From Ruania suaedae (GTDB lineage Bacteria; Actinomycetota; Actinomycetes; Actinomycetales; Beutenbergiaceae), in the NCBI RefSeq assembly GCF_021049265.1, contig NZ_CP088018.1, forward strand, positions 2,046,001 to 2,110,000: a stretch of 64,000 nt of DNA. Direction: 5' to 3'. A model generated the notes under the pieces. That model saw only the letters and a list, made by a program, of their open reading frames with translations, did no database searches and had not been told where the DNA came from. The translations under genes were made by a program, and so were the position numbers. Within the stretch, counting starts at the first letter, position 1, and every line of letters begins with the position of its first letter. Shown here piece by piece: positions 1-9,236 of this stretch.

Positions 1-582
1 CACACCGGCGGCCGCGAAGATCCCGACGATGAAGGCGACCAGCACCAGCAGGATCGTGCCGAAGGCACCTGCGGAGGCGAACGCCATTGCCTGGGCCTCG
101 CTGTTGATACCGCTACCGAAGACGCCGATCGCGGAGAGGATCGCCACCCAGATGACCGAGACGACGATCACGATCGCGGCCCAGGCGAGCTGGCCGAGCA
201 CGAAGGTGCTCCAGTTCGCCTTGAACGCGCCCCACGCCCACCCGAACCCGTCGGTGGCCTGCGGCTCGGTCGGGGCCGCACCGTACTGACCCTGCGGCGC
301 GGAACCGGGCTGCCCGTAGCCGGGCTGCGGCGGCGGAGGATAGGCCCCGGCCGGCTGCTGACCGTAGGCCTGCACGGGCGGCGGCGGATCGACCGGCGGC
401 GGCCCGGACTGCTGGTGCGGCGGGGGCGGCGGTGTCGTCCCGGCCGGCGGCGGCTGGACGCCGGGCGAACCGTACTGGTCGGGCTGACCGTACTGGGGCT
501 CGTTCGGTGCGTCCGGCACGGGCCGGGACGGCTCGTGGGGTTCGTTCGGCCGGCCGGGGCCGGCCGGGGGCTGCTCACTCAT
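1..582 (-). CDS. Pro/Gly-rich membrane protein, 3' end cut by window edge
   Basis: The frame opens at ATG 582-580 (MSEQPPAGPGRPNEP) and runs off the left edge with 194 codons visible. The first ~105 residues are a disordered Pro/Gly/Gln/Tyr-rich tail with YGQP-type repeats. A folded part follows (FGWAWGAFKANWSTFVLGQL) with at least two hydrophobic helices. It resembles its upstream neighbour at 679-1722, which has the same architecture (cytoplasmic PYGQ tail plus multi-helix membrane domain), so the two look like tandem paralogues. No catalytic motif is visible and the biochemical role is unknown. A hairpin at 619-641 separates it from the neighbour, so it may have its own promoter. Confidence 0.75.
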   Translation of the reverse strand, partial: MSEQPPAGPGRPNEPHEPSRPVPDAPNEPQYGQPDQYGSPGVQPPPAGTTPPPPPHQQSGPPPVDPPPPVQAYGQQPAGAYPPPPQPGYGQPGSAPQGQYGAAPTEPQATDGFGWAWGAFKANWSTFVLGQLAWAAIVIVVSVIWVAILSAIGVFGSGINSEAQAMAFASAGAFGTILLVLVAFIVGIFAAAGV

Positions 583-618
583 CGTTCACTCTCGCTTCTG
601 ATCGGCGATCCGTGCGGA

Positions 619-641
619 CCTGACACCGTCACGGAGTCAGG
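619..641 (-). terminator. hairpin between two paralogous membrane-protein genes
   Basis: CCTGACACCG and CGGAGTCAGG face each other across a 3-nt loop, giving a 10-bp stem with one A-A mismatch. The hairpin lies just downstream of the 679-1722 stop codon on the minus strand and has no U tract, as is usual in high-GC actinobacteria. It is probably a terminator. Confidence 0.45.
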
Positions 642-678
642 CACCGACGGTTTCGTACATCGGACGGAGCGACCGTCC

Positions 679-1722
679 TCACTTGGGGGCGATCGGCTGA
701 CCGCTGAAGGACCGGTAAGCGTAGGCGGTGGCCACCATCGCCATCGGCAGCGCGATCAACAAGCCGAGGCCGCAGGCCAACGCTCCGAGAATGGAGATCC
801 CGATGATCGCCAGCACGAGCAGGATCGTCGATCCGGCGTTCTGCTGCACGAGCTGGACCGAGACCTTGAGGCCCTCCAGCCACGGCAGACCGCGATCGAT
901 GATCGCCGCCATCGTGAAGATCACGAAGACCGAGGCCACCAGCACGATCAGCCCACCCAGGATCGGGATCAGGTTGAGGATCGTGGTACCGAGGGCCCAC
1001 ACGAGCGCCCAGATGAGCGCGTTCTGCATGTTCGGCACCTGGAAGATCTCGCCGAAGCCCGGCTTGTTCCCGGCGGTCTCCCGCAGCGCGGCGTTCTGGG
1101 CCACGGCCTGCACGAAGCCGCCGACGAGGGCGATCAGCAGCGTGGAGATCAGGCCCATGAAGGTGAACGACTGGCCCGCCACCATGTCGAAGTTGTTGCT
1201 GGAGGACATGTCGAACGCGGCCATCGTGCCCGGGTCGAGCAGGCTCAGGACGACAACGGCCACCCCGGCGAGCAGGGCACCGACGATCCAGACGAGCGGG
1301 TTGCCGAAGACGGTCTTCCACGCAAAGCCGAGCGCCGCGCCGACACTGAACGGCTGTGGGCCACCGCCGTATCCGGCACCGCCCTGGCCGTACTGGCCCG
1401 CGTTGACGCCGGGGGCCTGCGGCGGCCCACCGTAGCCGGCCCCGGGGGCGCCGTACTGACCGCCGGCTCCGGGCCCGGGCGGCGGAGGCGACTGGAAGCC
1501 GCCCTGTTCCGGCGAGGGATAGCCACTCGGCGGCCGCGCGGCGGCGCCGTAGGGCGGCTGGCCGGGGGCCGGGGTCGGCGGCGGGGTCGGCGGCTGTTGC
1601 GGTTGGCCGTAGGACGGCTGCTGCGCCGGGTCCTGCGGCTGTCCGTAGGACGGCGGCTGCGGCGGGTCCTGCGGCCGCTGCTCCGGATCGTGCGGTCCAT
1701 GCTCCGGTGGTTGCTGGCTCAT
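679..1722 (-). CDS. Pro/Gly-rich multi-pass membrane protein of unknown function
   Basis: 347 residues. I chose ATG 1722 because GGGGAGAG lies immediately upstream; the frame extends further but with non-coding composition. Residues 1-135 are low-complexity Pro/Gln/Gly/Tyr with repeated SYGQPQ and GYGG units. Residues ~140-347 form a membrane domain with about five hydrophobic segments (for example WIVGALLAGVAVVVLSLL, and AIIGISILGALACGLGLLIA near the C terminus). It resembles the actinobacterial family of polytopic proteins with a PYG-rich N-tail, but I cannot assign a function. It sits downstream of hemW on the same strand with 115 bp between, so it is probably a separate transcription unit. 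Confidence 0.8.
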   Translation of the reverse strand: MSQQPPEHGPHDPEQRPQDPPQPPSYGQPQDPAQQPSYGQPQQPPTPPPTPAPGQPPYGAAARPPSGYPSPEQGGFQSPPPPGPGAGGQYGAPGAGYGGPPQAPGVNAGQYGQGGAGYGGGPQPFSVGAALGFAWKTVFGNPLVWIVGALLAGVAVVVLSLLDPGTMAAFDMSSSNNFDMVAGQSFTFMGLISTLLIALVGGFVQAVAQNAALRETAGNKPGFGEIFQVPNMQNALIWALVWALGTTILNLIPILGGLIVLVASVFVIFTMAAIIDRGLPWLEGLKVSVQLVQQNAGSTILLVLAIIGISILGALACGLGLLIALPMAMVATAYAYRSFSGQPIAPK

Positions 1723-1837
1723 CTCTCCCCAGTCGTCGTGCGGGCCGTCACGGTGACGGCGACCACACGCTATCGGTTCCCGGTGCCTGCTGACCATGAC
1801 CGTCCACCGAAGCTTCACCGGCGCGTCGGGCGGCACC

Positions 1838-3082
1838 TCAGGTCAGGCGACGCACCACCGTGTCCGCCAGCAGACGGCCGCGCAACGTCAGCACCGCGCG
1901 CCCGTTCCGCGCCGCACCGGGCTCCAGCAGCCCCTCCGCGACTAGCCCGGGAAGCTCGGCGGCGCCGGACGCGCCCACGGGCAGCCCCTCGGCCAGGCGG
2001 ACGCCGAGCAGGGTGCGCTCGACCTCGCGGTCCTCGGTGCTGAGGCGTTCGGAGCCGTCCACCGGGAGGTTGCCCGCGGCCAGCGCGGCTGCGTAGGGGC
2101 GTGGGTGTTTGAGGTTCCACCAGCGGGTGCCCGCGATATGCGAGTGCGCCCCGGGGCCGATACCCCACCAGTCGTGGGAGCGCCAGTACGCGATGTTGTG
2201 GCGGCACCGATCGGCCGGGGTGCGGGCGAAGTTGGAGATCTCGTACCAGTCGTACCCCGCCCCGGCCAGCAGCGTGGCGGCCAGCTCATACTTGTCGGCC
2301 TCATCGTCGGGGTCGGGCATGGGCAACTCGCCACGGCGCACCTGCGCCGCCATCTTCGTACCCTGCTCGACCACCAGCGCATAGGCGGAGATGTGGTCCG
2401 GCGCGAGCGCCAGCACGGTCTCGAGCGAGTGCTGCCACTGCGCGAGGGTCTCCCCCGGTGCCCCATAGATGAGGTCGAGGCTCACCGCGAGCCCGGCCTC
2501 GCGCGCCCAGGCGACCACCTGCGGCACCCGCGCGGGATCGTGCGTGCGCTCCAGTGTGGCCAGCACCTGCGGCACGGCCGACTGCATCCCGAACGAGACC
2601 CGGGTGAAGCCCGCCGCCGCGAGGGCAGCCAGGTCGGCGGCCTCCACCGAGTCCGGGTTCGCCTCCGTGGTCACCTCGGCATCGGCGGCCAGCCCCCAGG
2701 CGCCGTCGACGGCGTCGAGCATGGCGGCGAGGTCGGACGGCGGGAGCAGCGTCGGGGTGCCACCGCCGACGAAGACGGTGCTCACCTCGCGGCGGGGCAG
2801 CCCAGCGCGCGTGAGCACCTGCTCGGCCAGCTCGATCTCGCCGATCGCGGTGGCCGCGTACTCCGAGCGGCTCGCTCCCCCGCCCAGCTCGGCGGCGGTG
2901 TAGGTGTTGAAGTCGCAGTACCCGCATCGCACCGCGCAGAAGGGCACGTGCAGGTAGACACCGAGATCTGCGGCGTCGGCGTCCTGCCGGCCGGGCACCG
3001 GCGAGTGCTGCGGGAGGAGAGCGTTCGCAGGCACGCCAGGGGCCGCCGTCGCCGGGGAGCCCAGCGTGATCGGCTGCGTCAT
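1838..3082 (-). CDS. hemW: radical SAM heme chaperone HemW
   Basis: 414 residues. The radical-SAM motif C49-x3-C53-x2-C56 sits in HVPFCAVRCGYCDFNTYT, matching HemW rather than the oxygen-independent coproporphyrinogen oxidase HemN. A GGGTPTLL SAM-binding segment and a C-terminal HemW-type domain follow. Family knowledge: HemW binds heme and a [4Fe-4S] cluster and delivers heme to cytochromes; older annotations call it a coproporphyrinogen III oxidase. The ~40-residue N-terminal tail before the core is Pro/Ala-rich. The start lies 4 bp after the lepA stop codon, so lepA-hemW is a transcription unit, an arrangement common in Gram-positive genomes. Confidence 0.93.
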   Translation of the reverse strand: MTQPITLGSPATAAPGVPANALLPQHSPVPGRQDADAADLGVYLHVPFCAVRCGYCDFNTYTAAELGGGASRSEYAATAIGEIELAEQVLTRAGLPRREVSTVFVGGGTPTLLPPSDLAAMLDAVDGAWGLAADAEVTTEANPDSVEAADLAALAAAGFTRVSFGMQSAVPQVLATLERTHDPARVPQVVAWAREAGLAVSLDLIYGAPGETLAQWQHSLETVLALAPDHISAYALVVEQGTKMAAQVRRGELPMPDPDDEADKYELAATLLAGAGYDWYEISNFARTPADRCRHNIAYWRSHDWWGIGPGAHSHIAGTRWWNLKHPRPYAAALAAGNLPVDGSERLSTEDREVERTLLGVRLAEGLPVGASGAAELPGLVAEGLLEPGAARNGRAVLTLRGRLLADTVVRRLT

Positions 3083-3086
3083 CGGC

Positions 3087-4994
3087 TCACTTCTTCGACT
3101 CCTTGCCCCCCGCGCCGTCGGAGGAGAGCGCGGCGATGAAGGCCTCCTGCGGCACGTCCACCCGGCCGATGGACTTCATCCGCTTCTTCCCCTCCTTCTG
3201 CTTCTCGAGGAGCTTGCGCTTGCGGGAGATGTCCCCGCCGTAGCACTTGGCCAGCACGTCCTTGCGGATGGCCCGCACCGTCTCGCGGGCGATGATCCGC
3301 GACCCGACGGCGGCCTGGATCGGCACCTCGAACTGCTGGCGCGGGATGAGCTCCTTCAGCTTGGCGGTCATCATCACGCCATAGGAGTAGGCCTTGTCGC
3401 GGTGCACGATCGCCGAGAACGCATCGACCTGCTCGGCCTGCAGGAGGATGTCCACCTTCACCAGGTTCGCCTCCTGGTCCCCGGCCACGTCGTAGTCGAA
3501 GGAGGCGTAACCGCGGGTGCGGGATTTCAGCTGGTCGAAGAAGTCGAAGATGATCTCGGCCAGGGGCAGGGTGTAGCGCAGCTCCACCCGGGACTCGGAG
3601 AGGTAGTCCATGCCGTTCATCTGGCCGCGTCGGTTCTGGGCGAGCTCCATGACCGCGCCCACGAACTCGCTCGGCGTGAGGATGGTGGCCTTGACGATGG
3701 GCTCACGCACCGAGGAGATCTTCCCGGCCGGGAACTCGCTCGGGTTGGTCACCACGTGCTGGGTGCCGTCCTCCATCGTCACGTCGTAGATCACGCTCGG
3801 CGCGGTGGAGATCAGGTCAAGGTTGTACTCGCGCTCGAGCCGTTCGCGCACGATCTCCACGTGCAGCAGCCCCAGGTAGCCGACCCGGAAACCGAATCCG
3901 AGCGCCACCGAGGTCTCCGGCTCGTAGACCAGCGCGGCGTCGTTGAGCTTGAACTTGTCCAGGGCATCCCGCAGCACCGGGTAGTCCGAGCCGTCGATCG
4001 GGTACAGCCCCGAGTACACCATCGGCTGCGGCTCCTGGTAGCCACCGAGCGCGTGCTCGGCGGGCTTGGCCGCATTGGTGACCGTGTCGCCCACCTTGGA
4101 CTGGCGCACGTCCTTGACCCCGGTGATCAGGTAGCCGACCTCGCCCACACCCAGGCCCTTGGTCGCCTGCGGTTCGGGGACGGAGGCACCGATCTCGAGC
4201 AGCTCGTGCGTGGCGCGCGTGCTCATCATGACGATCTTCTCGCGCGGGGAGAGCTGGCCGTCGATGACCCGCACGTAGGTGACCACGCCGCGGTAGGTGT
4301 CGTAGACGGAGTCGAAGATCATCGCACGGGCGGGGGCGTCCGCATCGCCCACCGGGGCCGGGATCTGCTCGACGATGGTGTCCAGCAGCGGCTCGACGCC
4401 CTCACCGGTCTTGCCCGAGACCCGCAGGCAGTCCTCCGGCTCACCACCGATCAGGGAGGCGAGCTCCTCGGCGAACCGCTCCGGCTGCGCCGCCGGCAGG
4501 TCGATCTTGTTCAACACCGGGATGATCGCCAGGTCGTTCTCCAGCGCCAGGTACAGGTTGGCCAACGTCTGCGCCTCGATCCCCTGCGCCGCGTCGACCA
4601 GCAGGATGGCTCCCTCGCAGGCGGCAAGAGAGCGGGAGACCTCGTAGGAGAAGTCCACGTGCCCGGGGGTGTCGATCATGTTCAGGGCGTACCCCTGCTC
4701 CCCCACCTGCCAGGGCATCCGCACGGCCTGGGACTTGATCGTGATGCCACGCTCACGCTCGATGTCCATCCGGTCCAGGTACTGCGCGCGCATCGCCCGG
4801 TCCGTGACCACCCCGGTGAGCTGGAGCATCCGGTCGGCGAGGGTGGACTTGCCGTGATCGATGTGCGCGATGATGCAGAAGTTGCGCAGCAGCTCCGGCG
4901 CGGTGGCGCTGGGCGTGATCTGTTCGGCGGCAGCCGGAGTCACGATGGGCACGTGTGGTTCTACCTCGATCGGGTCAGGGGGCGGGTCCGGCAC
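3087..4994 (-). CDS. lepA: elongation factor 4 (back-translocase LepA)
   Basis: 635 residues from a GTG start at 4994. Translational GTPase signatures: G1 AHIDHGKST (43-51), G2 within RERGITIKS (80-88), G3 DTPGH (108-112), G4 NKID (162-165). The rest is full-length EF-4, including the LepA-specific C-terminal domain with the terminal Lys/Arg-rich [20 protein letters not shown] segment. EF-4 binds ribosomes at the membrane or cytosol and acts on stalled or mistranslocated complexes. The N-terminal ~35 residues before [15 protein letters not shown] are a short Pro-rich extension. The gene is divergent from the membrane protein at 5063 and cotranscribed with hemW. Confidence 0.97.
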   Translation of the reverse strand: MPDPPPDPIEVEPHVPIVTPAAAEQITPSATAPELLRNFCIIAHIDHGKSTLADRMLQLTGVVTDRAMRAQYLDRMDIERERGITIKSQAVRMPWQVGEQGYALNMIDTPGHVDFSYEVSRSLAACEGAILLVDAAQGIEAQTLANLYLALENDLAIIPVLNKIDLPAAQPERFAEELASLIGGEPEDCLRVSGKTGEGVEPLLDTIVEQIPAPVGDADAPARAMIFDSVYDTYRGVVTYVRVIDGQLSPREKIVMMSTRATHELLEIGASVPEPQATKGLGVGEVGYLITGVKDVRQSKVGDTVTNAAKPAEHALGGYQEPQPMVYSGLYPIDGSDYPVLRDALDKFKLNDAALVYEPETSVALGFGFRVGYLGLLHVEIVRERLEREYNLDLISTAPSVIYDVTMEDGTQHVVTNPSEFPAGKISSVREPIVKATILTPSEFVGAVMELAQNRRGQMNGMDYLSESRVELRYTLPLAEIIFDFFDQLKSRTRGYASFDYDVAGDQEANLVKVDILLQAEQVDAFSAIVHRDKAYSYGVMMTAKLKELIPRQQFEVPIQAAVGSRIIARETVRAIRKDVLAKCYGGDISRKRKLLEKQKEGKKRMKSIGRVDVPQEAFIAALSSDGAGGKESKK

Positions 4995-5062
4995 TCATGG
5001 TCCCACACGCCCGGCGGCACAGACGGATTCCACGGCGCCGCAGCATGGGCGATGATGGAACC

Positions 5063-5710
5063 GTGAGTGCCGTGCCGGAGTCCCTCGACGCCTTCGCCCG
5101 CGGGGTGGGCCGCGTGCTGCGCCTGCCCACCCTGGCCGTGCTGGCGCCGGCGAGCATGGCCTGCACCCTCGCCCTGGTGCTCGCCGTGGTCAACCTGCTG
5201 ACGGCGACCTCGCCGGGGGCCGGCGAGATCGTGGTGCTGGCGCTGGCCCTGCTGCTCGCCGTGCCGGTGGTCGTCTTCGCCATCCGCCGACGGCGCTGGT
5301 TGCGTCTGACCGAGACGCGCCCCGGTCAGGTGATCAGCACCGAGGTGCTCGGACCGGACGATCTGGCCGACCGGGTGCAGGAGCAGATGCGCGGTCAGCC
5401 CGGCGACGAGGATGTGCGGGTGGTGCTCGACGCCTTCACCGAGAGCCGGCTCCCGGCGGGATACGGCCAGGGCCGGGGGTTGACGCGCCGGCTGCTGGGA
5501 TCGCACCGGCTGGGCATCGTCGGGCATGCGCTCACCCGGGTGGAGAAGGCCCAGCGGGCGCTGCTCGTGGCCGCCGGCGGGCCCGTGCGCGCGCCCTACC
5601 TGCGCGACGATCTGCGGGTGAGCGCCCTGGCGCTGCTGGGCACGATCCTCGCAGTGCCGCTGGCCGGCCTGCTGGCCATCATCGTGGCGCTCACGCTGCT
5701 CGCCGGCTGA
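5063..5710 (+). CDS. small membrane protein of unknown function
   Basis: 215 residues if translation starts at GTG 5063 (VSAVPESLDAFARG). ATG 5045, six codons earlier, is the alternative; neither has a strong ribosome-binding site. Two hydrophobic helices sit near the N terminus (about residues 21-42 and 50-70 from GTG), followed by the basic stretch RRRRW, a soluble central region of ~110 residues with no recognised motif, and one C-terminal helix (ALALLGTILAVPLAGLLAII). The middle portion should lie in the cytoplasm. The gene is divergent from lepA and convergent with the transglutaminase gene. I do not recognise the family. Confidence 0.8.
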   Translation: MSAVPESLDAFARGVGRVLRLPTLAVLAPASMACTLALVLAVVNLLTATSPGAGEIVVLALALLLAVPVVVFAIRRRRWLRLTETRPGQVISTEVLGPDDLADRVQEQMRGQPGDEDVRVVLDAFTESRLPAGYGQGRGLTRRLLGSHRLGIVGHALTRVEKAQRALLVAAGGPVRAPYLRDDLRVSALALLGTILAVPLAGLLAIIVALTLLAG

Positions 5711-5741
5711 GCCGGCGCGGTCTCGTGCCGGGCCGCGCGCC

Positions 5742-6584
5742 TCAGGCCTCCTGCGTGATCGTGACCTCCACCTGCTGGGTGGACCGGCCGCCACCGGCGT
5801 AGACCCCGCGGATCGGGGTGACGTCCGGGTACTCCCGCCCCCGGCCGACCATCACGTGGTGCTCGGCCACCGGGATGAGGTTGGTGGGGTCGAAGCCGAC
5901 CCACTCCCCGCACCAGTACTCCACCCAGGCGTGCGACTCCCCGGTGACGGCCTCACCGATCCGGGCGGTGGCGACCTGCGGGTGCAGATAGCCGGAGACG
6001 TAACGGGTCGGCACCCCCAGGCGACGGAGTGCCCCGGCCACCAGGTGGGCCAGGTCCTGGCAGACGCCCTTGCGGGCGGCCCATGCCTCGGCCGCGCGGG
6101 TGTGGACCCCGGTGACCCCGGGCACGTACTCGACGGCCTCGCGGACTGCCGTGGCCACCGCGATCGCCGCGTCGGCCGGGTCGGCGTCACCGGCCGCTGC
6201 GCGCGCCAGCCGAACCAGCTCGGTGGCCGGCTCGGTGGTGGGCGTCACCGCGAGGTACTCGCTCATCCGGTCGCGCACCTCCGGCGAGCGCAGCGTGCTC
6301 CAGCCGGCGGGGCTGGCCGAGCGCACCGGCGCCGAGACCTCCACCCGGGACTCGGCCACCACCTCGAGCCGCTCGTGGGCCCCGAGCATCTCGAAGGCGG
6401 TCACGCTCGATCCCCAGTAGTCGCGGTACTCCGAGGAATAGGTGCTCGGCACGGCCTGCACGGAGGCCTCCAGCACCACCTGCCCGGGCAGGGTGGCCGG
6501 CCGCATCCGGACCTCGTTGTAGGAGGCGGTGACGGTGCGCGCGTAGTCGAAGGTGGTGCGGTGGACGATGTGCAGGCGACTCAC
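5742..6584 (-). CDS. transglutaminase-like cysteine peptidase-fold protein
   Basis: 280 residues from GTG 6584, which overlaps the upstream alpha-E gene stop by 4 bases (GTGA). An N-terminal beta-rich bacterial transglutaminase domain (residues ~3-90) is followed by the papain-like core with a catalytic triad: Cys175 in KGVCQDLAH, His218 in ESHAWVEYW, Asp232 in GFDPTN. This is the third gene of the ATP-grasp / alpha-E / transglutaminase operon. Such trios are predicted from comparative genomics to make and attach, or cleave, a peptide or isopeptide-type product; the substrate is unknown. It probably acts in the cytoplasm, as no signal peptide is present. Confidence 0.9.
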   Translation of the reverse strand: MSRLHIVHRTTFDYARTVTASYNEVRMRPATLPGQVVLEASVQAVPSTYSSEYRDYWGSSVTAFEMLGAHERLEVVAESRVEVSAPVRSASPAGWSTLRSPEVRDRMSEYLAVTPTTEPATELVRLARAAAGDADPADAAIAVATAVREAVEYVPGVTGVHTRAAEAWAARKGVCQDLAHLVAGALRRLGVPTRYVSGYLHPQVATARIGEAVTGESHAWVEYWCGEWVGFDPTNLIPVAEHHVMVGRGREYPDVTPIRGVYAGGGRSTQQVEVTITQEA

Positions 6585-7513
6585 AGCCGGTCTCCGATCC
6601 AGTCGTCGGACACGCTGGAGGGGAAGTAGCGCAGCCGGATCGCGTCGCTCGCGTCCAGGCATCCCTCCTGCACGGCCACCATCTCCTCGGTCAGCGAGCC
6701 GAGCAGGCTCAGCAACGGCTGGTACTCCAGTCGTGAACGTACCCGCCCGAGCACCTTGCGGGCGTCCTCCTCGCGCAGTCCGCGCCCGTCGATCGGGGCG
6801 AGCTTGCTCAGGCAGCGCTCGGCCTGCTCCAGCGAGAACAGCACCGAGCGGGGGAAGAGCCTGTCCAGCAGCAGGAACTCCGCCGCCAGCGTCTCCGAGT
6901 CCCGGCCCCGGTAGGTGCGCAGGAACGCCTCGTGGGCGCCGCACGACCGCAGCAGCGTCATCCACCCGGGTCCGTTGCCGCCGGCCAGGGTGCGGCTGGT
7001 GACCAGCCGGGCCGTCATATCGGCCCGCTCGATGCTGCGGCCCAGCAGCAGGAACTGCAGCGTCTCGTCGCGGCGGGTGGCGGCGTCGGTGATACCGCCC
7101 ACGATCGCGGCCCGTTCGCGGACCCAGGAGAAGTACTCGTGCGGGCTGGAGGAACCGATGCGCGAGGGCAACGTGTTCCAGGTCGTGTTCAGGCACTCCC
7201 ACAGCTCCGAGGAGAGCACCTCCCGGGCACGCCGGGCGTTCTCCCGGGCGGCGGCGATGGCTCCGGCGATCGAGCCGGGAGCGTTGCGGTCGTAGGCGAG
7301 CACGTCCAGCACGGTCGCGCGGGTGGCCGCGGCCTCCTCCGGCGGGGGTGCCGCCCCCATGACGGCGAGCAACCCGCGGCAGGCGGCGTCCTCCTCCAGG
7401 TAGGGGTCCTCGAGGAGGTACTGCAGGTGGGCGTCGAGGATGCGGGCGGTGTCGTCGGCACGCTCCACATAGCGTCCGATCCAGAACAACGACTCGGCGA
7501 TGCGGCTCAGCAT
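6581..7513 (-). CDS. alpha-E domain protein
   Basis: 310 residues, beginning MLSRIAESLFWIGRYVERAD, a hallmark of the alpha-E family: an all-helical domain with repeated ER(A/S)D motifs, seen again in GRSIERADMTARL near residue 180. Alpha-E proteins are always found with circularly permuted ATP-grasp ligases and transglutaminases; their biochemical role is unproven. The ATG at 7513 lies inside the end of the ATP-grasp gene (7-base overlap), and the stop overlaps the transglutaminase GTG by 4 bases, so the three genes are almost certainly translationally coupled. Confidence 0.92.
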   Translation of the reverse strand: MLSRIAESLFWIGRYVERADDTARILDAHLQYLLEDPYLEEDAACRGLLAVMGAAPPPEEAAATRATVLDVLAYDRNAPGSIAGAIAAARENARRAREVLSSELWECLNTTWNTLPSRIGSSSPHEYFSWVRERAAIVGGITDAATRRDETLQFLLLGRSIERADMTARLVTSRTLAGGNGPGWMTLLRSCGAHEAFLRTYRGRDSETLAAEFLLLDRLFPRSVLFSLEQAERCLSKLAPIDGRGLREEDARKVLGRVRSRLEYQPLLSLLGSLTEEMVAVQEGCLDASDAIRLRYFPSSVSDDWIGDRL

Positions 7514-9138
7514 GAGGTCCTCCGCAGGGGGAAGCGCCGGGTCGGCGGCTCCGGCGCGGCTCCGGACCGGTCCTGTTGCTGCTGCTGGTTCTGCTCGCGC
7601 ATCTTGGTGTCGGTCGGGTTGGCGTCCTGCTGCACCCCGGCGCGCACGGGCTCCTCCCCGTCGGCTACGGGACCGTCCGGGGGCACCGGCGCGCGGGTGG
7701 CGCGGCGGGCGTCGCCGAGCACCCAGGTGTCCTTCGAGCCACCCCCCTGGGAGGAGTTGACCACCAGCTGCCCCTCGGCCAGGGCCACGCGGGTCAGGCC
7801 GCCGGGGAGCACCCACACGTCGTCGCCGTCGTTGACCGCGAACGGGCGCAGGTCCACGTGCCGCGGGCGCAGCGCGTCGCCGGCGAGGGTCGGCACGGTC
7901 GAGAGTTGCACCACGGGCTGGGCGATCCAGCCGCGCGGATCGGCGCGCAGGCGGCTGCGGGCCTGGTCGAGCTCGTCCCGGGAGGCGGCAGGTCCGATGA
8001 TGATGCCCTTGCCGCCGGAACCGTCCACAGGTTTGACCACCAGCTCCTCGAGCCGGTCCAGCACCTCGGTGAGCGAGTCCGGGTCCTCCAGCCGCCAGGT
8101 GTCGACGTTGCTGAGGATCGGTTCCTCACCGAGGTAGTAGCGGATGAGATCGGGCACGTAGGTGTAGGTGAGCTTGTCGTCGGCGACCCCGTTGCCGACC
8201 GCGTTGGCGATCGTCACGGTGCCCGCCCGTGCTGCGCCCAGCAGGCCGGGGCAGCCCAGCAACGAGTCGGGCCGGAAGACCACCGGGTCGATGAAGTCGT
8301 CGTCGACGCGCCGGTAGATCACGTCCACCCGACGGCGGCCCTCGGTGGTGCGCATGTAGACCTTGCCCCCGGCGCAGAACAGGTCCCGCCCCTCCACCAG
8401 CTCCACGCCCATCAGCCGGGCCAGCAGCGAGTGCTCGAAGTAGGCGGAGTTGTACACCCCGGGTGTGAGCACGACGACCACCGGCTCGTCGACGCCGGTG
8501 GGTGCCGCGGCATGCAGCGCGTGCAGCAGCCGCCGGGGGTAGTCGGCCACGGGCCGGATCCGCATCCGGGCGAACAGCTCGGGGAAGGACTGGGCCATCG
8601 CCCGGCGGTTGGAGAGCACGTAGCTGACCCCGCTCGGCACGCGGACGTTGTCCTCGAGCACGCGCCAGCCGCCGGCGCTGTCACGGATGACGTCGATGCC
8701 TCCGACGTGCACCCGCACCCCGTTCGGGGGGTCGATACCGCGGGCCGCACGGGCGAAATGGGCGGAGGAGACGATCAGGGAGCGGGGCAGGACGCCGTCG
8801 GCGATGGCCTGCTGCGGCCCGTAGGCGTCCGCGAGGAGCGCCTCGAGCGCACGGACGCGCTGGGAGATGCCCGGCGCGAGCACGTCCCACTCCTGGGCGT
8901 CGATCACCCGGGGCACCGAGTCCAGGGGGAACGGGCGTTCCTCTCCGCCCACGTCGAAGGTGACGCCCTGGGCGAGATAGGAGCGCGCCAGCGCATCGGC
9001 CCGGACCCGCAGCTCGTCGGCGTTGAGATGCCCCATCGTCCGGTGCACGTGCTGGTACGGGGCCCGCACCGCGTGCCCGGGCTCGATCATCTCGTCCCAG
9101 GCCACGCCCTCGGGATAGCCGTCGAACAGATCCGCCAT
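7507..9138 (-). CDS. circularly permuted ATP-grasp type 2 protein (putative peptide ligase)
   Basis: 543 residues. It opens MADLFDGYPEGVAWDEM and carries the family features: RVHVGGIDVIRD, VLEDNVRVPSGVSYV (probable acidic metal ligands), VVVVLTPGVYNSAYFEH, and the nucleotide-binding KPVDGSGGKGIIIGP near the end of the permuted ATP-grasp core. ATP-grasp enzymes couple ATP to carboxylate-amine ligation through an acyl-phosphate. It is the first gene of a three-gene operon with alpha-E and transglutaminase partners. The last ~80 residues are a Gln-rich, poorly conserved tail (NQQQQQDRSG) after the expected core. No physiological substrate is known. Confidence 0.92.
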   Translation of the reverse strand: MADLFDGYPEGVAWDEMIEPGHAVRAPYQHVHRTMGHLNADELRVRADALARSYLAQGVTFDVGGEERPFPLDSVPRVIDAQEWDVLAPGISQRVRALEALLADAYGPQQAIADGVLPRSLIVSSAHFARAARGIDPPNGVRVHVGGIDVIRDSAGGWRVLEDNVRVPSGVSYVLSNRRAMAQSFPELFARMRIRPVADYPRRLLHALHAAAPTGVDEPVVVVLTPGVYNSAYFEHSLLARLMGVELVEGRDLFCAGGKVYMRTTEGRRRVDVIYRRVDDDFIDPVVFRPDSLLGCPGLLGAARAGTVTIANAVGNGVADDKLTYTYVPDLIRYYLGEEPILSNVDTWRLEDPDSLTEVLDRLEELVVKPVDGSGGKGIIIGPAASRDELDQARSRLRADPRGWIAQPVVQLSTVPTLAGDALRPRHVDLRPFAVNDGDDVWVLPGGLTRVALAEGQLVVNSSQGGGSKDTWVLGDARRATRAPVPPDGPVADGEEPVRAGVQQDANPTDTKMREQNQQQQQDRSGAAPEPPTRRFPLRRTSC

Positions 9139-9236
9139 GACACCGACGCTATCGCCTGCGTGTGTCCGGTAGGTATCGAACGCCGCCCGCGGCGCGTGCC
9201 CGGCACCTGCCGGCGCGCCCGCTACCGTGGAGCGTC

